A DNA stretch of 64,000 nucleotides from assembly GCF_037943105.1 (NCBI RefSeq), contig NZ_CP149803.1:62001-126000 (forward strand), read 5' to 3'. Under the pieces are notes generated by a model. It ran no database searches and was not told where the DNA came from. It saw only the letters and a list, made by a program, of their open reading frames with translations. The translations under genes were made by a program, and so were the position numbers. Source of the DNA: Pseudomonas sp. TMP9 (GTDB lineage: Bacteria > Pseudomonadota > Gammaproteobacteria > Pseudomonadales > Pseudomonadaceae). Every line of letters starts with the position of its first letter. Within the stretch, counting starts at the first letter, position 1. Shown here piece by piece: positions 30,410-39,447 of this stretch.

Positions 30410-32056
30410 CTATTGCGTATCGCTGTCGACGTGATGCAGCGCACCGGTCTCGCCACTCTCAAGCACCGCGTAGGCGCTGCTGCAAAATAGCGAATTAAGC
30501 CGCTTCATATCGGCGATCAGCTCCATATGCAGGCTGCTGGTTTCGATGCTTTGCACCACCTGATCATATAAACGGCCAACATGGGCGTGAGCTAAACGGC
30601 GCTCTTGCGCGCGGAAGCGGCGTTTTTCGCGTAGCAGTTGCCGCGCACTTTCCTTGTCACCGGACAGAAACACCGACAGGCCCAAGCGCAAATTAGCCAG
30701 CAACTGCGCATGCAGGCTGCCAAGCTCTGCCAAACCGCTTTCAGAGAAAGAGTGGCGCTGCGCAGTTTTTTGATCCTGCACCTTGCACAGCATGCGTTCG
30801 ATGATGTCGCCGGCCTGTTCCAGATTCACTGCCAGCTCAATGATTTCCGCCCAGCGCCGGCTGTCTTGGTCGCTGAGCACTTCTCGCGGCACCTGCGCCA
30901 AATAGAGTTTGACCGCGCTGTAGAGTGCATCTACATCATCATCCAAGCGCGCCAGCTCCTTGCTCAGCGCGGTTTGGTCACTCTGAAACACCTCAAGCAG
31001 ATGGTTGAGCATGGTCTCGATAATGTCGCCGATGCGCAGGGTTTCGCGCACGGCGTTGGCTAAGGCCAAGCTCGGTGTAGCCAGTGCGGTGGGGTCGAGG
31101 TGACGCGGGCGGGCAACGCCACTCTCGTCCGGCCGATCCGGCAGCAGCCAATTGCAAAAGCGCGCCATCAGCCCAACCGTGGGCAGCATCAACACGCAGC
31201 GCAGGCTGTTGTAGGCCACATGAAAACCGATCACCACTTCTTCGGGCCGCCACTTTAGGCCGTCTAGCCAGTTCGCCAGCGGATCAAGGAACGGCATCAC
31301 CAGTAACAGACCGATCAGTTTATAGAGCAAGCTGCCCAAGGCCACGCGCCGTCCAGCAGGGCTCTGCAAGCTGCTGTTAAGGAAGGCCAGCACGCCACTG
31401 CCGATATTGGCGCCGATCACCAAGCCGATAGCCACCGGCAGGCTGATCAGCCCAGCCCCAGTGAGCATGGCAGTGAGCAATACAGTTGCCAAGCTGGAGT
31501 AGAAAATCAGCGCAAACACCGCGCCCACCAGCGCATCCAGCAGCAGGTCGCCGGTCAGTGAGGCGAACAACACTCGTATACCTTGCTGTTGGGTGATCGG
31601 GGTGGCCGCTGCGACGATCAACTCCAGTGCCAGCAACATCAGGCCCAGACCGATGGCGACGCGGCCAAGTTGGCCGGCACGGGTTTGCTTGCGCGCCAGA
31701 AAGAAAATCACCCCGAGAAAGATTAACAGTGGGCTGAGCCAGGTCAGGTCGAAGGTCAGCACGCGAGCCATCAAGGCCGTGCCAACATCCGCGCCGAGCA
31801 TAATCGCCAGCGCTGGAGTCAGTGGCATCAAGCCTTGCGCAACAAACGAGGTGGCCAGCAACGCGGTGGCGTTACTGCTTTGCACCAGCGCGGTGACGCC
31901 AATGCCGGCAACAAAGGCCATAGGCCGCTTGCTGACGTTATGGCTGAGCACCTTGCGCAGGTGTGAGCCGTACACACGCAAAATACCGGTGCGCACGATA
32001 TGGGTGCCCCAGATCAGCAGCGCGATGGCAGACAACAAGTTAAGTAGGGTAAGCAT
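30410..32056 (-). CDS. Na/Pi cotransporter family membrane protein with PhoU-like tail
   Basis: The 548-residue protein has eight or more helices with two inverted repeats of the NptA/YjbB family; TALVQSSNATALLATSF near residue 55 is the first QSS repeat motif, and AVFALIFYSSLATVLLTAML near 185 the second. Residues 330-530 are helical, resembling PhoU domains (two antiparallel bundles), as in YjbB. It probably moves phosphate or another anion with sodium. ATG 32056 is chosen because the protein then starts at the first helix (MLTLLNLLSAIALLIWG). It stands alone. Confidence 0.87.
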   Translation of the reverse strand: MLTLLNLLSAIALLIWGTHIVRTGILRVYGSHLRKVLSHNVSKRPMAFVAGIGVTALVQSSNATALLATSFVAQGLMPLTPALAIMLGADVGTALMARVLTFDLTWLSPLLIFLGVIFFLARKQTRAGQLGRVAIGLGLMLLALELIVAAATPITQQQGIRVLFASLTGDLLLDALVGAVFALIFYSSLATVLLTAMLTGAGLISLPVAIGLVIGANIGSGVLAFLNSSLQSPAGRRVALGSLLYKLIGLLLVMPFLDPLANWLDGLKWRPEEVVIGFHVAYNSLRCVLMLPTVGLMARFCNWLLPDRPDESGVARPRHLDPTALATPSLALANAVRETLRIGDIIETMLNHLLEVFQSDQTALSKELARLDDDVDALYSAVKLYLAQVPREVLSDQDSRRWAEIIELAVNLEQAGDIIERMLCKVQDQKTAQRHSFSESGLAELGSLHAQLLANLRLGLSVFLSGDKESARQLLREKRRFRAQERRLAHAHVGRLYDQVVQSIETSSLHMELIADMKRLNSLFCSSAYAVLESGETGALHHVDSDTQ

Positions 32057-32298
32057 GCTGTCAGTCTCGTGTACGCGTGTTGGGCGCGCCGTAGTGAAGT
32101 GATAGGGGTTGGGCACAGCACCAGGGTTGAACTGCGCTGCTGGATTAATCCTAAAAACAGCCGTGCCGTCGTTTTAATAACGTGCCGGCATTAAATGGGC
32201 TTGATCACGCGACGTTGTCACTCTACGACAGAGCCTGTCGCACGGCACTGCCAGACTGAGTACCCTACCACTTCGCACCGGACGCCACGCAGATCACC

Positions 32299-35200
32299 AT
32301 GCTCAATCTCTACCACGCTGCAGACCTTGAAACCCTTGGCACACTGGCCACCCGCCTGCTGGCCACGCCAATGCGGGAGCCCTTTGCCCCCGCGCTGGTG
32401 GTCGTGCCCAGCCAAGGCATGGGCCGCTGGCTGACGCTTGAGCTGGCACGCACCCAAGGCATTGCCATGCAGTTGGAGGTGCAGCTGCCGGCTAAGTTCG
32501 TGTGGGACTTATCGCGTATGGCGCTGGGCCAGTTGCCTGAGCAATCGGCCTTTAGCCCCAGCAGCCTGAGCTGGCGATTGTATGACTGGTTGTGCGAGCC
32601 CGAGCAACTGGTGCAAGCGCCGCGTTTGGCGCACTACTTGGACGGCGGCGACGAGCGTCGACGCTTGTCACTGGCAGTAAAAATTGCCGACGTGTTCGAC
32701 CAATACCTGCTGTACCGCGACGATTGGTTGGCGGCCTGGGAGCGCAACGAGCTGCTCGACCTTGGCCCCGATGAGGCTTGGCAGGCGCTGCTCTGGCGCG
32801 AGCTGACCAAGGACGGCCACCCGCACCGTGCGCGCTTGCTGGAAGACTTGTTGACCCGACTTTACGACGCTGCGCCTATAAGCGGCCTGCCCGAGCGGGT
32901 GCTGGTGTTCGGCATCAGCTCGCTGCCGCCGCACCATATGCGCGTACTGGAAGGCTTAGCGCGGCACACCGAGGTGGTGATTTTCGCCCTCAACCCATGC
33001 CGTGAAGCCTGGGGAGAAATTCGCGATATCCGTGAGTTGGCCAGGCAACCGCACAGCGCAGCGGCTAATCAAGAGCTGAGTCCGGATGATTGGTATTTGG
33101 ATGTCGGCCACCCGCTGTTAGCCAGCTTGGGCAAGCAGGGACGCGATTTTTTCGACAGCCTGTTTAGCCTCGCTTCCAGCGAAGGCAGCCAGGAAATTGG
33201 GTTGTACTCCGAGGATGACGACCTGCACGACGCCAGCCTGCTGCAAGCGCTGCAGAACGACATTTTGCGCCTGCATACCCGCACGGCCGATGAGCGCTTG
33301 CCGCTGCGCGAGGACGATCGCTCGTTGGAGCTGCACATCGCCCATTCACCGCTGCGCGAAGTGGAAATCCTGCATGACCAACTGCTCGCCCGCTTTGCGG
33401 CTGAGCCGGAACTGACCCCCGATCAAGTGGTGGTGCTGACCCCGGATATCGAGCGCTATGCGCCATATATCGAAGCCGTGTTCGCCCCGCGTGAAGGCGT
33501 GCCGCGTGTGCCGTTTAGCCTGGCTGATCGCAGCATGCGCGCCGAGATCCCACTGATCGAAGCGTTTCTTAGCCTGCTGGCGCTGCCGGACAGCCGCTTT
33601 ACCGCTGAAGAAGTGCTGGCCTTGCTCGAGCAGCCGGCGGTCGCCCGCCGCGCCGGTATTGAGACCGAAGACCTAAGCCTGCTGCGCGACTGGTTGCGCG
33701 AAGCGGGAGTGCGCTGGGGCCGCGATGACGCGCACCGCGAACAACTGGGCTTGCCGGCCGATGCCGCGTTCACCTGGCGCCAAGGGCTGGATCGCCTGCT
33801 GCTGGGCTTCGCCGCGCCGCCGCAGCTTGCCGGGTTGGCGGCGCCCTTGCTCGGCAGCAGCTGGCCGCTGGATGCGCTGGAAGGTGGCCGGGCGCAACTA
33901 CTCGGGCGTTTGGCCTGCTTTGTCGAGCGTCTGGCGGCTTTAGCGCAGAGTCTGCAGCGACCACGGCCCTTAGTTGAGTGGGCTGAGTCACTGCAGGTGT
34001 TGATTGATCAATTGTTCGATGAACGCGAGGCTGGCGACACCCTATTGCTGCTGTCCAAAGCCTGCGCGGCCCTCAAAGAACAGGGCGATGCCTCGGGCGT
34101 TGAGCGGCCGATTGAGCTGGCGTTGATTCGTCAGCAACTGACTGCGGCGTTGGAGCAAGGCAGTGCGGCGTCGGGCTTTCTCACCGGGGCGGTGACCTTC
34201 TGTACCATGGTACCGATGCGTAGCCTGCCGTTCCGATTGGTCTGCCTGCTTGGCCTGGATGACGGTGCGCTGCCACGCCGTACCCCCGCCGCCGGCTTCG
34301 ATTTGATTGGGCAAAAGCCCAGGCGCGGTGACCGTGCGCGGCGGCTCGATGACCGTTATCTGCTGCTGGAAATTCTCCTTTCGGCCCGTGGCGGCCTGTA
34401 CCTCAGTTATGTCGGCCGCGACCCACGCAGCAACGCCGTGCTACCGCCCTCGGTGCTGGTCAGCGAACTGCTGGATGTGGTCGATCTCACCGCCGTCGTT
34501 ACCAGCGGCCCGGCCAGCACGCGTATCACCCATCAGCACCCGCTGCAGCCCTTCGCCCCCGGCAACTTTGCCGGCGACCGCCATGCCGGTTTTGCCGCGC
34601 CCTGGTTTCACGCAGCGCAGCGGCTGAGCCAGGCGGTGGCAAGCGCAGCGCCGTTTGCCAGTGTGTTGGCGGCCCCCGATAAAGAGGGGGTGGGCGGCGC
34701 TGCGCTGAGCATCGAGCCGAGCCAACTGATCCATTGCTTCAAGCACCCGGCACGTTACCTGTTGGAGCAGCGCCTTGGCCTGCGCTTGGCGCAGACAGAA
34801 GAAGCCCTGGCCGGCGATGAGCCGTTCAGCGTCGAGTGGAACAGCCAGCATGGCTTGCGCCAGTTGGCGTTGCAGGCCGTCGAGCGCGGCTGGAATGAAC
34901 GCCAGGAGCGCGCCGTAGCCGCGGCATCCGGCTGGCTGCCGGTGGGCGAGCTGGGCCAGGCGCACTGGGGGCAGATTCGCGGGCCGATCCGCGCCTTTGC
35001 GCCAACCCTGTTCGACGAGCGCCCGGCGGATGCTGCGCAACCGCTGCTGGTGGATATCGAGCTGGCCGGCGTGCGCATTTACGGCTGGCTGGATGGGGTG
35101 ACCAGTGAGGGGCTGTTTGACTACCGCCTGCGCGACCTCGGCGCGTGGGAGCTGGCGCCGTTCTGGCTGCGTCACCTGCTGCTCAACTGCGCGGCGACGC

Positions 35201-35589
35201 CGGGTATTAGCCGTGAGAGCCGCCTGCTCTCGCCAAAAAGTGAATGGCGCTTGGGCGCGTTGGCCGATGCGCAAGCGTTGTTGCTGCCTTGGTTAGATGC
35301 CTACAAAAGTGCCCTGTGCGAACCGCTGCCGCTGTTGGCCAAGTGCAGCTATGGCTTCGCCAGTAAATGGCGCAAACCTGGGCGCAAAGAGCCGATTGAC
35401 GCCGCCCGCAGCGAGGCGCGGCTGATGTGGCAAGGCAACGACTACATGACGGGCGAAGGCCAAGACCCTTGGAATGCGCTGGCCTTCCGCGACCGCGAAC
35501 CGCTGGATGAACGCTTTGAAGCGCTCGCCGAACAGCTTTACGGCCCGGCGCTGGACGCCCTGCAAGGCAGTGACGAGGACGAGGAATGA
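32299..35589 (+). CDS. recC: Exodeoxyribonuclease V gamma subunit RecC
   Basis: The 1096-residue protein matches RecC in length (1122 in E. coli) and begins with the family signature MLNLYHAADLETL and VVVPSQGMGRWL. RecC has a dead helicase fold that scans for Chi and holds the RecBCD complex together; PMRSLPFRLVCLLGLDDGALPRR near residue 650 lies in the corresponding region. It overlaps recB by four bases. The ATG at 32299 has no strong ribosome site (GCAGATCACC). Confidence 0.97.
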   Translation: MLNLYHAADLETLGTLATRLLATPMREPFAPALVVVPSQGMGRWLTLELARTQGIAMQLEVQLPAKFVWDLSRMALGQLPEQSAFSPSSLSWRLYDWLCEPEQLVQAPRLAHYLDGGDERRRLSLAVKIADVFDQYLLYRDDWLAAWERNELLDLGPDEAWQALLWRELTKDGHPHRARLLEDLLTRLYDAAPISGLPERVLVFGISSLPPHHMRVLEGLARHTEVVIFALNPCREAWGEIRDIRELARQPHSAAANQELSPDDWYLDVGHPLLASLGKQGRDFFDSLFSLASSEGSQEIGLYSEDDDLHDASLLQALQNDILRLHTRTADERLPLREDDRSLELHIAHSPLREVEILHDQLLARFAAEPELTPDQVVVLTPDIERYAPYIEAVFAPREGVPRVPFSLADRSMRAEIPLIEAFLSLLALPDSRFTAEEVLALLEQPAVARRAGIETEDLSLLRDWLREAGVRWGRDDAHREQLGLPADAAFTWRQGLDRLLLGFAAPPQLAGLAAPLLGSSWPLDALEGGRAQLLGRLACFVERLAALAQSLQRPRPLVEWAESLQVLIDQLFDEREAGDTLLLLSKACAALKEQGDASGVERPIELALIRQQLTAALEQGSAASGFLTGAVTFCTMVPMRSLPFRLVCLLGLDDGALPRRTPAAGFDLIGQKPRRGDRARRLDDRYLLLEILLSARGGLYLSYVGRDPRSNAVLPPSVLVSELLDVVDLTAVVTSGPASTRITHQHPLQPFAPGNFAGDRHAGFAAPWFHAAQRLSQAVASAAPFASVLAAPDKEGVGGAALSIEPSQLIHCFKHPARYLLEQRLGLRLAQTEEALAGDEPFSVEWNSQHGLRQLALQAVERGWNERQERAVAAASGWLPVGELGQAHWGQIRGPIRAFAPTLFDERPADAAQPLLVDIELAGVRIYGWLDGVTSEGLFDYRLRDLGAWELAPFWLRHLLLNCAATPGISRESRLLSPKSEWRLGALADAQALLLPWLDAYKSALCEPLPLLAKCSYGFASKWRKPGRKEPIDAARSEARLMWQGNDYMTGEGQDPWNALAFRDREPLDERFEALAEQLYGPALDALQGSDEDEE

Positions 35590-38500
35590 GTGGCGCTGTG
35601 TTAAATCTATTGCACGACAACTTCGGCGGCCGCTCGCTGATCGAAGCCAGCGCCGGCACTGGCAAGACCTGGACCCTGACGGCGCTTTACGCCCGCCTGC
35701 TGCTGGAAAAGCGGCTCGGCGTCAGCCAGATTCTGGTGGTGACCTTTACCACCGCCGCCACCGCCGAGCTGCGCGAACGCATCCGCAAGCGCCTGGCCGA
35801 ACTGCTGGCGGTTTACGACAACGGCCCTGGCGACGACGCGCTGCTTAACGCGCTGCATGCGCAGTACCCGGACGCCACCAGTCATCGGCGTTTGTTGCTG
35901 GCCGTGCACGGGTTTGATGAGGCGGCAATTTTCACCATCCACGGCTTCTGCCAGCGCGCCTTGCAGGATGCGGCGTTCGAGGCCGGTGGCGACTTCGACA
36001 ACGAACTGACCCACGACGACCGCGAGATTATCGACGCGCTGCTCGCTGATCTCTGGCGGCATGAACTGGCAGCGGCCGAGCCAGAATGGGCGGCGTTTCT
36101 GGTGCAGCAGAAAATCACCCCGCAAAGCCTGCGTCAGCGCCTGCGCAATCACCTCGGCAAACCCTACCTGCGCATCGAGCCGCAGCCGGGTGCGCACAGC
36201 GACATGGCCGCCCTGCGCGCGGCCTGGCAACAGGCGCAGCGTCTTTGGCAGGGCGAAAGTGCGGGTTGGCTGGAGCAGCTAAAAGCTTTCGATGGCTTCA
36301 AAAGTAATATGTGCAACCCGGCCAAGCTGGGTGTTTGGCAGACCGAGCTGGACGGTTATTTCAGCGATGCCGCCGCGCTGTTCAGCAAAACCGAAGCACA
36401 CCGCCGCCTGGCCCGCGAAGGGCTGAATAAGGCCAGCAAAAAGGGCTGCGACGCGCCGGCCAATCCGCTGGCTGCTGCGTTGCAAGAGCTGTGTGATGCC
36501 CTGGATGCGGCGCAGCCAGAAGCCGAACAGCGCCTGATCGACCTGCAAGTCCGCCTGATCGGCCAGCTCAACGAACAACTGCCCGCGCGCAAGGCGGCGC
36601 AGCGTCTGTTGGCCTTCGATGACCTGCTCAACAAATTGCAGCAGGCGTTACAGGGCGAGGGCGGCGAGCACTTGGCGACCACCTTGCGCACGCAATACCC
36701 GGTGGCGCTGATCGATGAGTTTCAGGACACCGACCCGGTGCAGTACCGGGTGTTTCATCGCATCTATCAGGACGCCGGCGATCTGTGTTTTGTTGGCGAC
36801 CCGAAGCAGGCCATTTATGCGTTTCGCGGCGCGGATCTGGCGACCTATATGCAAGCGCGCAGCGAGGCGGCGCGCCAATACAGCCTGACCACCAACCACC
36901 GCTCGACGCCGCAGTTGATTGCCGCACTCAATCAACTGTTCGACCGGCCCATGCCGTTCGCCGAGCCGGGCCTGGATTATCAGCAGGTCGGCGCCAGCGA
37001 CAAGGCCCGCGCGCAACTGGTGTTGCCGCCGGTTGAGGGCGAACAGGACGCACCACTGGCGCTGGTCTGGCTGGATGACGATTACCTCGGCAAGGGCGAA
37101 ACTGGCGCGTTAGTCGCCCGTGATACGGCGCGGCGCATCGCCTCCGTGCTGGCGGCCAGCAGCCGGGGCGAGGCGTACTTTGAGGAAGAAAGTGCGCAGG
37201 AGTCCGTGCAAAGCGTCGCGAGCCCTGTGAGAGCAAGGAAGGATCGGAGCGACGAGCGAGACAGTACAGAGTGTACGGCGAGTTCGGCGCGAGAACCTGA
37301 TGCTGCTATCGCTGGGCGCAGCAGCTTTAAGCGGATTCCGCTGAAGGGCGGCGATATTGCCGTATTGGTCGCCAGCCACCGGCAGGCCAGTGAAGTAGCC
37401 GCAGAGCTGGCCGCCCGTGGCGTGCCCAGTGTGCGGCGCGGCAAAGAGAACGTTTGGCACAGTGAAGAGGCGACTGAGCTGTCTGCCGTGCTGGCCGCCT
37501 ACGTCGAACCGGGCCGTGAAGGTGCGTTACGTTATGCCTTGGCCAGCCGCTTGCTGGGCCGCAGCGCCGCCGATCTAGCGGCCTGCAGCGAAGATGCGCA
37601 CGCCTGGGACGCAGAACGCGAAGCGGCCGAGCGCTATCACCAACTCTGGCAGCAGCACGGCTTTATGCGCGCCTTCCGCGCCTGGCTGGATGAGCAGAAA
37701 GTCGCCCAGCGGCTGTTGGCGCTGGTCGATGGTGAGCGTCGCTTGACCAACCTGCTGCACCTGGCCGAATTGCTGCAAACCGAGAGCCTGCAACGCCCGG
37801 GTCTGGAGCAATTACTGACTTGGTTCAATGCCCAGCGCAGCGCCGAAGCCCATGGTGAGGACGCTTTATTGCGCCTGGAGAGCGATGCCGAGCGGGTGCA
37901 GATCGTCACCATCCACACCTCCAAGGGGCTGGAATACCCGTTGGTGTTCTGCCCTTACCTGTGGGACGGCGCGCTGCTGCGCCAGCATGAGGACATCAGC
38001 TGCCACGCCGACGACGGCACGCCGCTGCTCGACCTAGGCAGCGAACAGCTCGACGTGCACCGCGAGCGTGCCCGCCACGAGCGCTTCGCCGAGAAATTAC
38101 GCCTGACCTATGTAGCCCTGACCCGCGCCCGTGACCGGCTGTGGCTGCATTGGGGTCCGGTGGACTGCAAACCGAGAAAGGACGGCACCCTCGGCGACAG
38201 CGGCCTGCACAGCAGCGCCCTAGCCTGGCTGCTGCACGGTCGGCAATTGCCGGGTGAAGATGCCTTGGCCGAGCTGGCCGAGCACCTGCAAACGCTTAGC
38301 CCACAAGGGCTGCGTGCGGAAGTTGAGCAATTGGTTGGTAGCAGTCACGGCCATATGAGCATTCAGCTGCTGCGTGAAGACGAAGCCAGCGCTGCCGGCG
38401 AACAGCGCGCGCCGGCTCCGCAGCAGTTATCCACGCTGCAACGCAGCCTCCACAGCGCCTGGCGCGTCGGCAGCTTCTCCGGTTTGGCCGCCGGCATGCA

Positions 38501-39266
38501 CATGGAAGCGCCGGACCGCGACGGCTTGGTGATGCCCGATGCCAGCGAGCCGGGTGCGGGCTTTTTCGCCTTCCCCCGTGGCGCGCGAGCAGGCACTTGC
38601 CTACACGCCATTCTGGAAGAGTGGGCGCGGGGCAAGGGCGCGCTGGCTGAGCTGATTGAGCCGGGCTTGAGTGGCCATGGCATCAGCAACGACTGGAACG
38701 CGGTGGCGCTGGAGCAGCTGCAACAGGTGGTCGACTGCGATCTCGATGGCCAAGGCCTGACCTTGAGTGGGCTAAACCCTGTGCGCCGTCTGCCCGAGTT
38801 GGGCTTTACCTTTCCGGTCGCCGGGCTGGACATGCATCGGCTGCGGGCGATTCTCAGTGATCCGGCCCACGGCCTGCCTGTGCCGATGCGTGACGCGGCG
38901 GCGCGTTTGGAGTTCGACAGCCTCAAGGGCTTTCTCAAAGGCTTTATCGACCTGACCTTCGAGCACGACGGGCGCTGGTATATCGCCGACTACAAGTCCA
39001 ACTGGCTTGGCCCGGACGCCAGCTATTACGGCGGCGATCGTCTGCTGCAAGCCCTGGCGGCCGAGCACTACTACTTGCAGTACCTGATCTACTTGGTGGC
39101 GCTTCGGCGCTTCCTCCGTCAGCGCCTGGATGACTTTCACAACGATCAACTGGGTGGTGCCTTCTACCTGTTTCTGCGCGGCATGCCGAGCGCTGGGGTG
39201 TACTTCTCGCGCCCGGCCGATGGCTTGCTCGATGCGTTGGATACCTTGTTCGCGGAGGGTAAATGA
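35586..39266 (+). CDS. recB: Exodeoxyribonuclease V beta subunit RecB
   Basis: The 1226-residue motor-nuclease of RecBCD, which processes double-strand breaks for RecA. Seen: Walker A ASAGTGKTWT (21-30), FTIHGFCQRAL, the DEFQDTDPVQYRVF motif II region, helicase motif HTSKGLEYPLVF, and the C-terminal nuclease motif with GFIDLTFEHDGRWYIADYKS. Between about residues 533 and 580 there is an arginine/serine/glutamate-rich stretch unlike other RecB proteins, encoded by a repeat-like DNA segment (see that entry); frame and downstream motifs are intact. It overlaps recC by four bases. Confidence 0.97.
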   Translation: MSGAVLNLLHDNFGGRSLIEASAGTGKTWTLTALYARLLLEKRLGVSQILVVTFTTAATAELRERIRKRLAELLAVYDNGPGDDALLNALHAQYPDATSHRRLLLAVHGFDEAAIFTIHGFCQRALQDAAFEAGGDFDNELTHDDREIIDALLADLWRHELAAAEPEWAAFLVQQKITPQSLRQRLRNHLGKPYLRIEPQPGAHSDMAALRAAWQQAQRLWQGESAGWLEQLKAFDGFKSNMCNPAKLGVWQTELDGYFSDAAALFSKTEAHRRLAREGLNKASKKGCDAPANPLAAALQELCDALDAAQPEAEQRLIDLQVRLIGQLNEQLPARKAAQRLLAFDDLLNKLQQALQGEGGEHLATTLRTQYPVALIDEFQDTDPVQYRVFHRIYQDAGDLCFVGDPKQAIYAFRGADLATYMQARSEAARQYSLTTNHRSTPQLIAALNQLFDRPMPFAEPGLDYQQVGASDKARAQLVLPPVEGEQDAPLALVWLDDDYLGKGETGALVARDTARRIASVLAASSRGEAYFEEESAQESVQSVASPVRARKDRSDERDSTECTASSAREPDAAIAGRSSFKRIPLKGGDIAVLVASHRQASEVAAELAARGVPSVRRGKENVWHSEEATELSAVLAAYVEPGREGALRYALASRLLGRSAADLAACSEDAHAWDAEREAAERYHQLWQQHGFMRAFRAWLDEQKVAQRLLALVDGERRLTNLLHLAELLQTESLQRPGLEQLLTWFNAQRSAEAHGEDALLRLESDAERVQIVTIHTSKGLEYPLVFCPYLWDGALLRQHEDISCHADDGTPLLDLGSEQLDVHRERARHERFAEKLRLTYVALTRARDRLWLHWGPVDCKPRKDGTLGDSGLHSSALAWLLHGRQLPGEDALAELAEHLQTLSPQGLRAEVEQLVGSSHGHMSIQLLREDEASAAGEQRAPAPQQLSTLQRSLHSAWRVGSFSGLAAGMHMEAPDRDGLVMPDASEPGAGFFAFPRGARAGTCLHAILEEWARGKGALAELIEPGLSGHGISNDWNAVALEQLQQVVDCDLDGQGLTLSGLNPVRRLPELGFTFPVAGLDMHRLRAILSDPAHGLPVPMRDAAARLEFDSLKGFLKGFIDLTFEHDGRWYIADYKSNWLGPDASYYGGDRLLQALAAEHYYLQYLIYLVALRRFLRQRLDDFHNDQLGGAFYLFLRGMPSAGVYFSRPADGLLDALDTLFAEGK
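37183..37323 (+). repeat. Repeat-like in-frame insertion within recB
   Basis: This stretch codes for a low-complexity peptide (ESAQESVQSVASPVRARKD and onward) between the conserved segments ARRIASVLAAS and LKGGDIAVLV. Its DNA reads like a non-coding dispersed repeat: a run of GAGCGACGAGCGAGAC, the perfect palindrome GTACA-GAG-TGTAC (37264-37276), then GGCGAGTTCGGCGCGAG. Boundaries are approximate, set by where the similarity to ordinary RecB resumes. Confidence 0.55.
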
Positions 39267-39279
39267 TGTTGCCGAGAAG

Positions 39280-39341
39280 CCCGGATGCAATCCGGGAAAG
39301 GTTTTCGCGCCATTTAACGCATGCCCCGGATTGCATCCGGG
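39280..39341. repeat. Perfect inverted repeat pair between recB and recD
   Basis: CCCGGATGCAATCCGGG (39280-39296) is the exact reverse complement of CCCGGATTGCATCCGGG (39325-39341); each arm is nearly self-complementary too. The second copy continues with CTAC, giving the GTAGCCCGGAT type of repeat seen again at 45912 and 53729-53852. Confidence 0.8.
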
Positions 39342-39367
39342 CTACTGATTCGACACAGATAGATTGG

Positions 39368-39436
39368 GTAGGGTGGATGACGCTGTTTTCATCCACCATT
39401 GCTATTGGTGGATGGGTGAAGCGTCATCCACCCTAC
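39368..39436. repeat. Nested inverted repeat just before recD
   Basis: Arms of 17 bases, GTAGGGTGGATGACGCT (39368-39384) and AGCGTCATCCACCCTAC (39420-39436), are perfect reverse complements. Inside them CATCCACC (39390-39397) pairs with GGTGGATG (39407-39414). The outer arm ends beside the recD ribosome site (GGGAGG, 39438-39443), so the folded RNA may affect recD translation. Confidence 0.8.
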
Positions 39437-39447
39437 GGGAGGGCACT

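Noticed and set aside
34441..35274. 277-codon open frame antisense to recC
   Set aside because: Same GC-bias shadow effect; no motifs and no flanking signals.
37183..37323. recB considered as a frameshifted or broken gene because of the odd segment
   Set aside because: The frame is continuous and all helicase and nuclease motifs follow, so it is an in-frame insertion, not a pseudogene.
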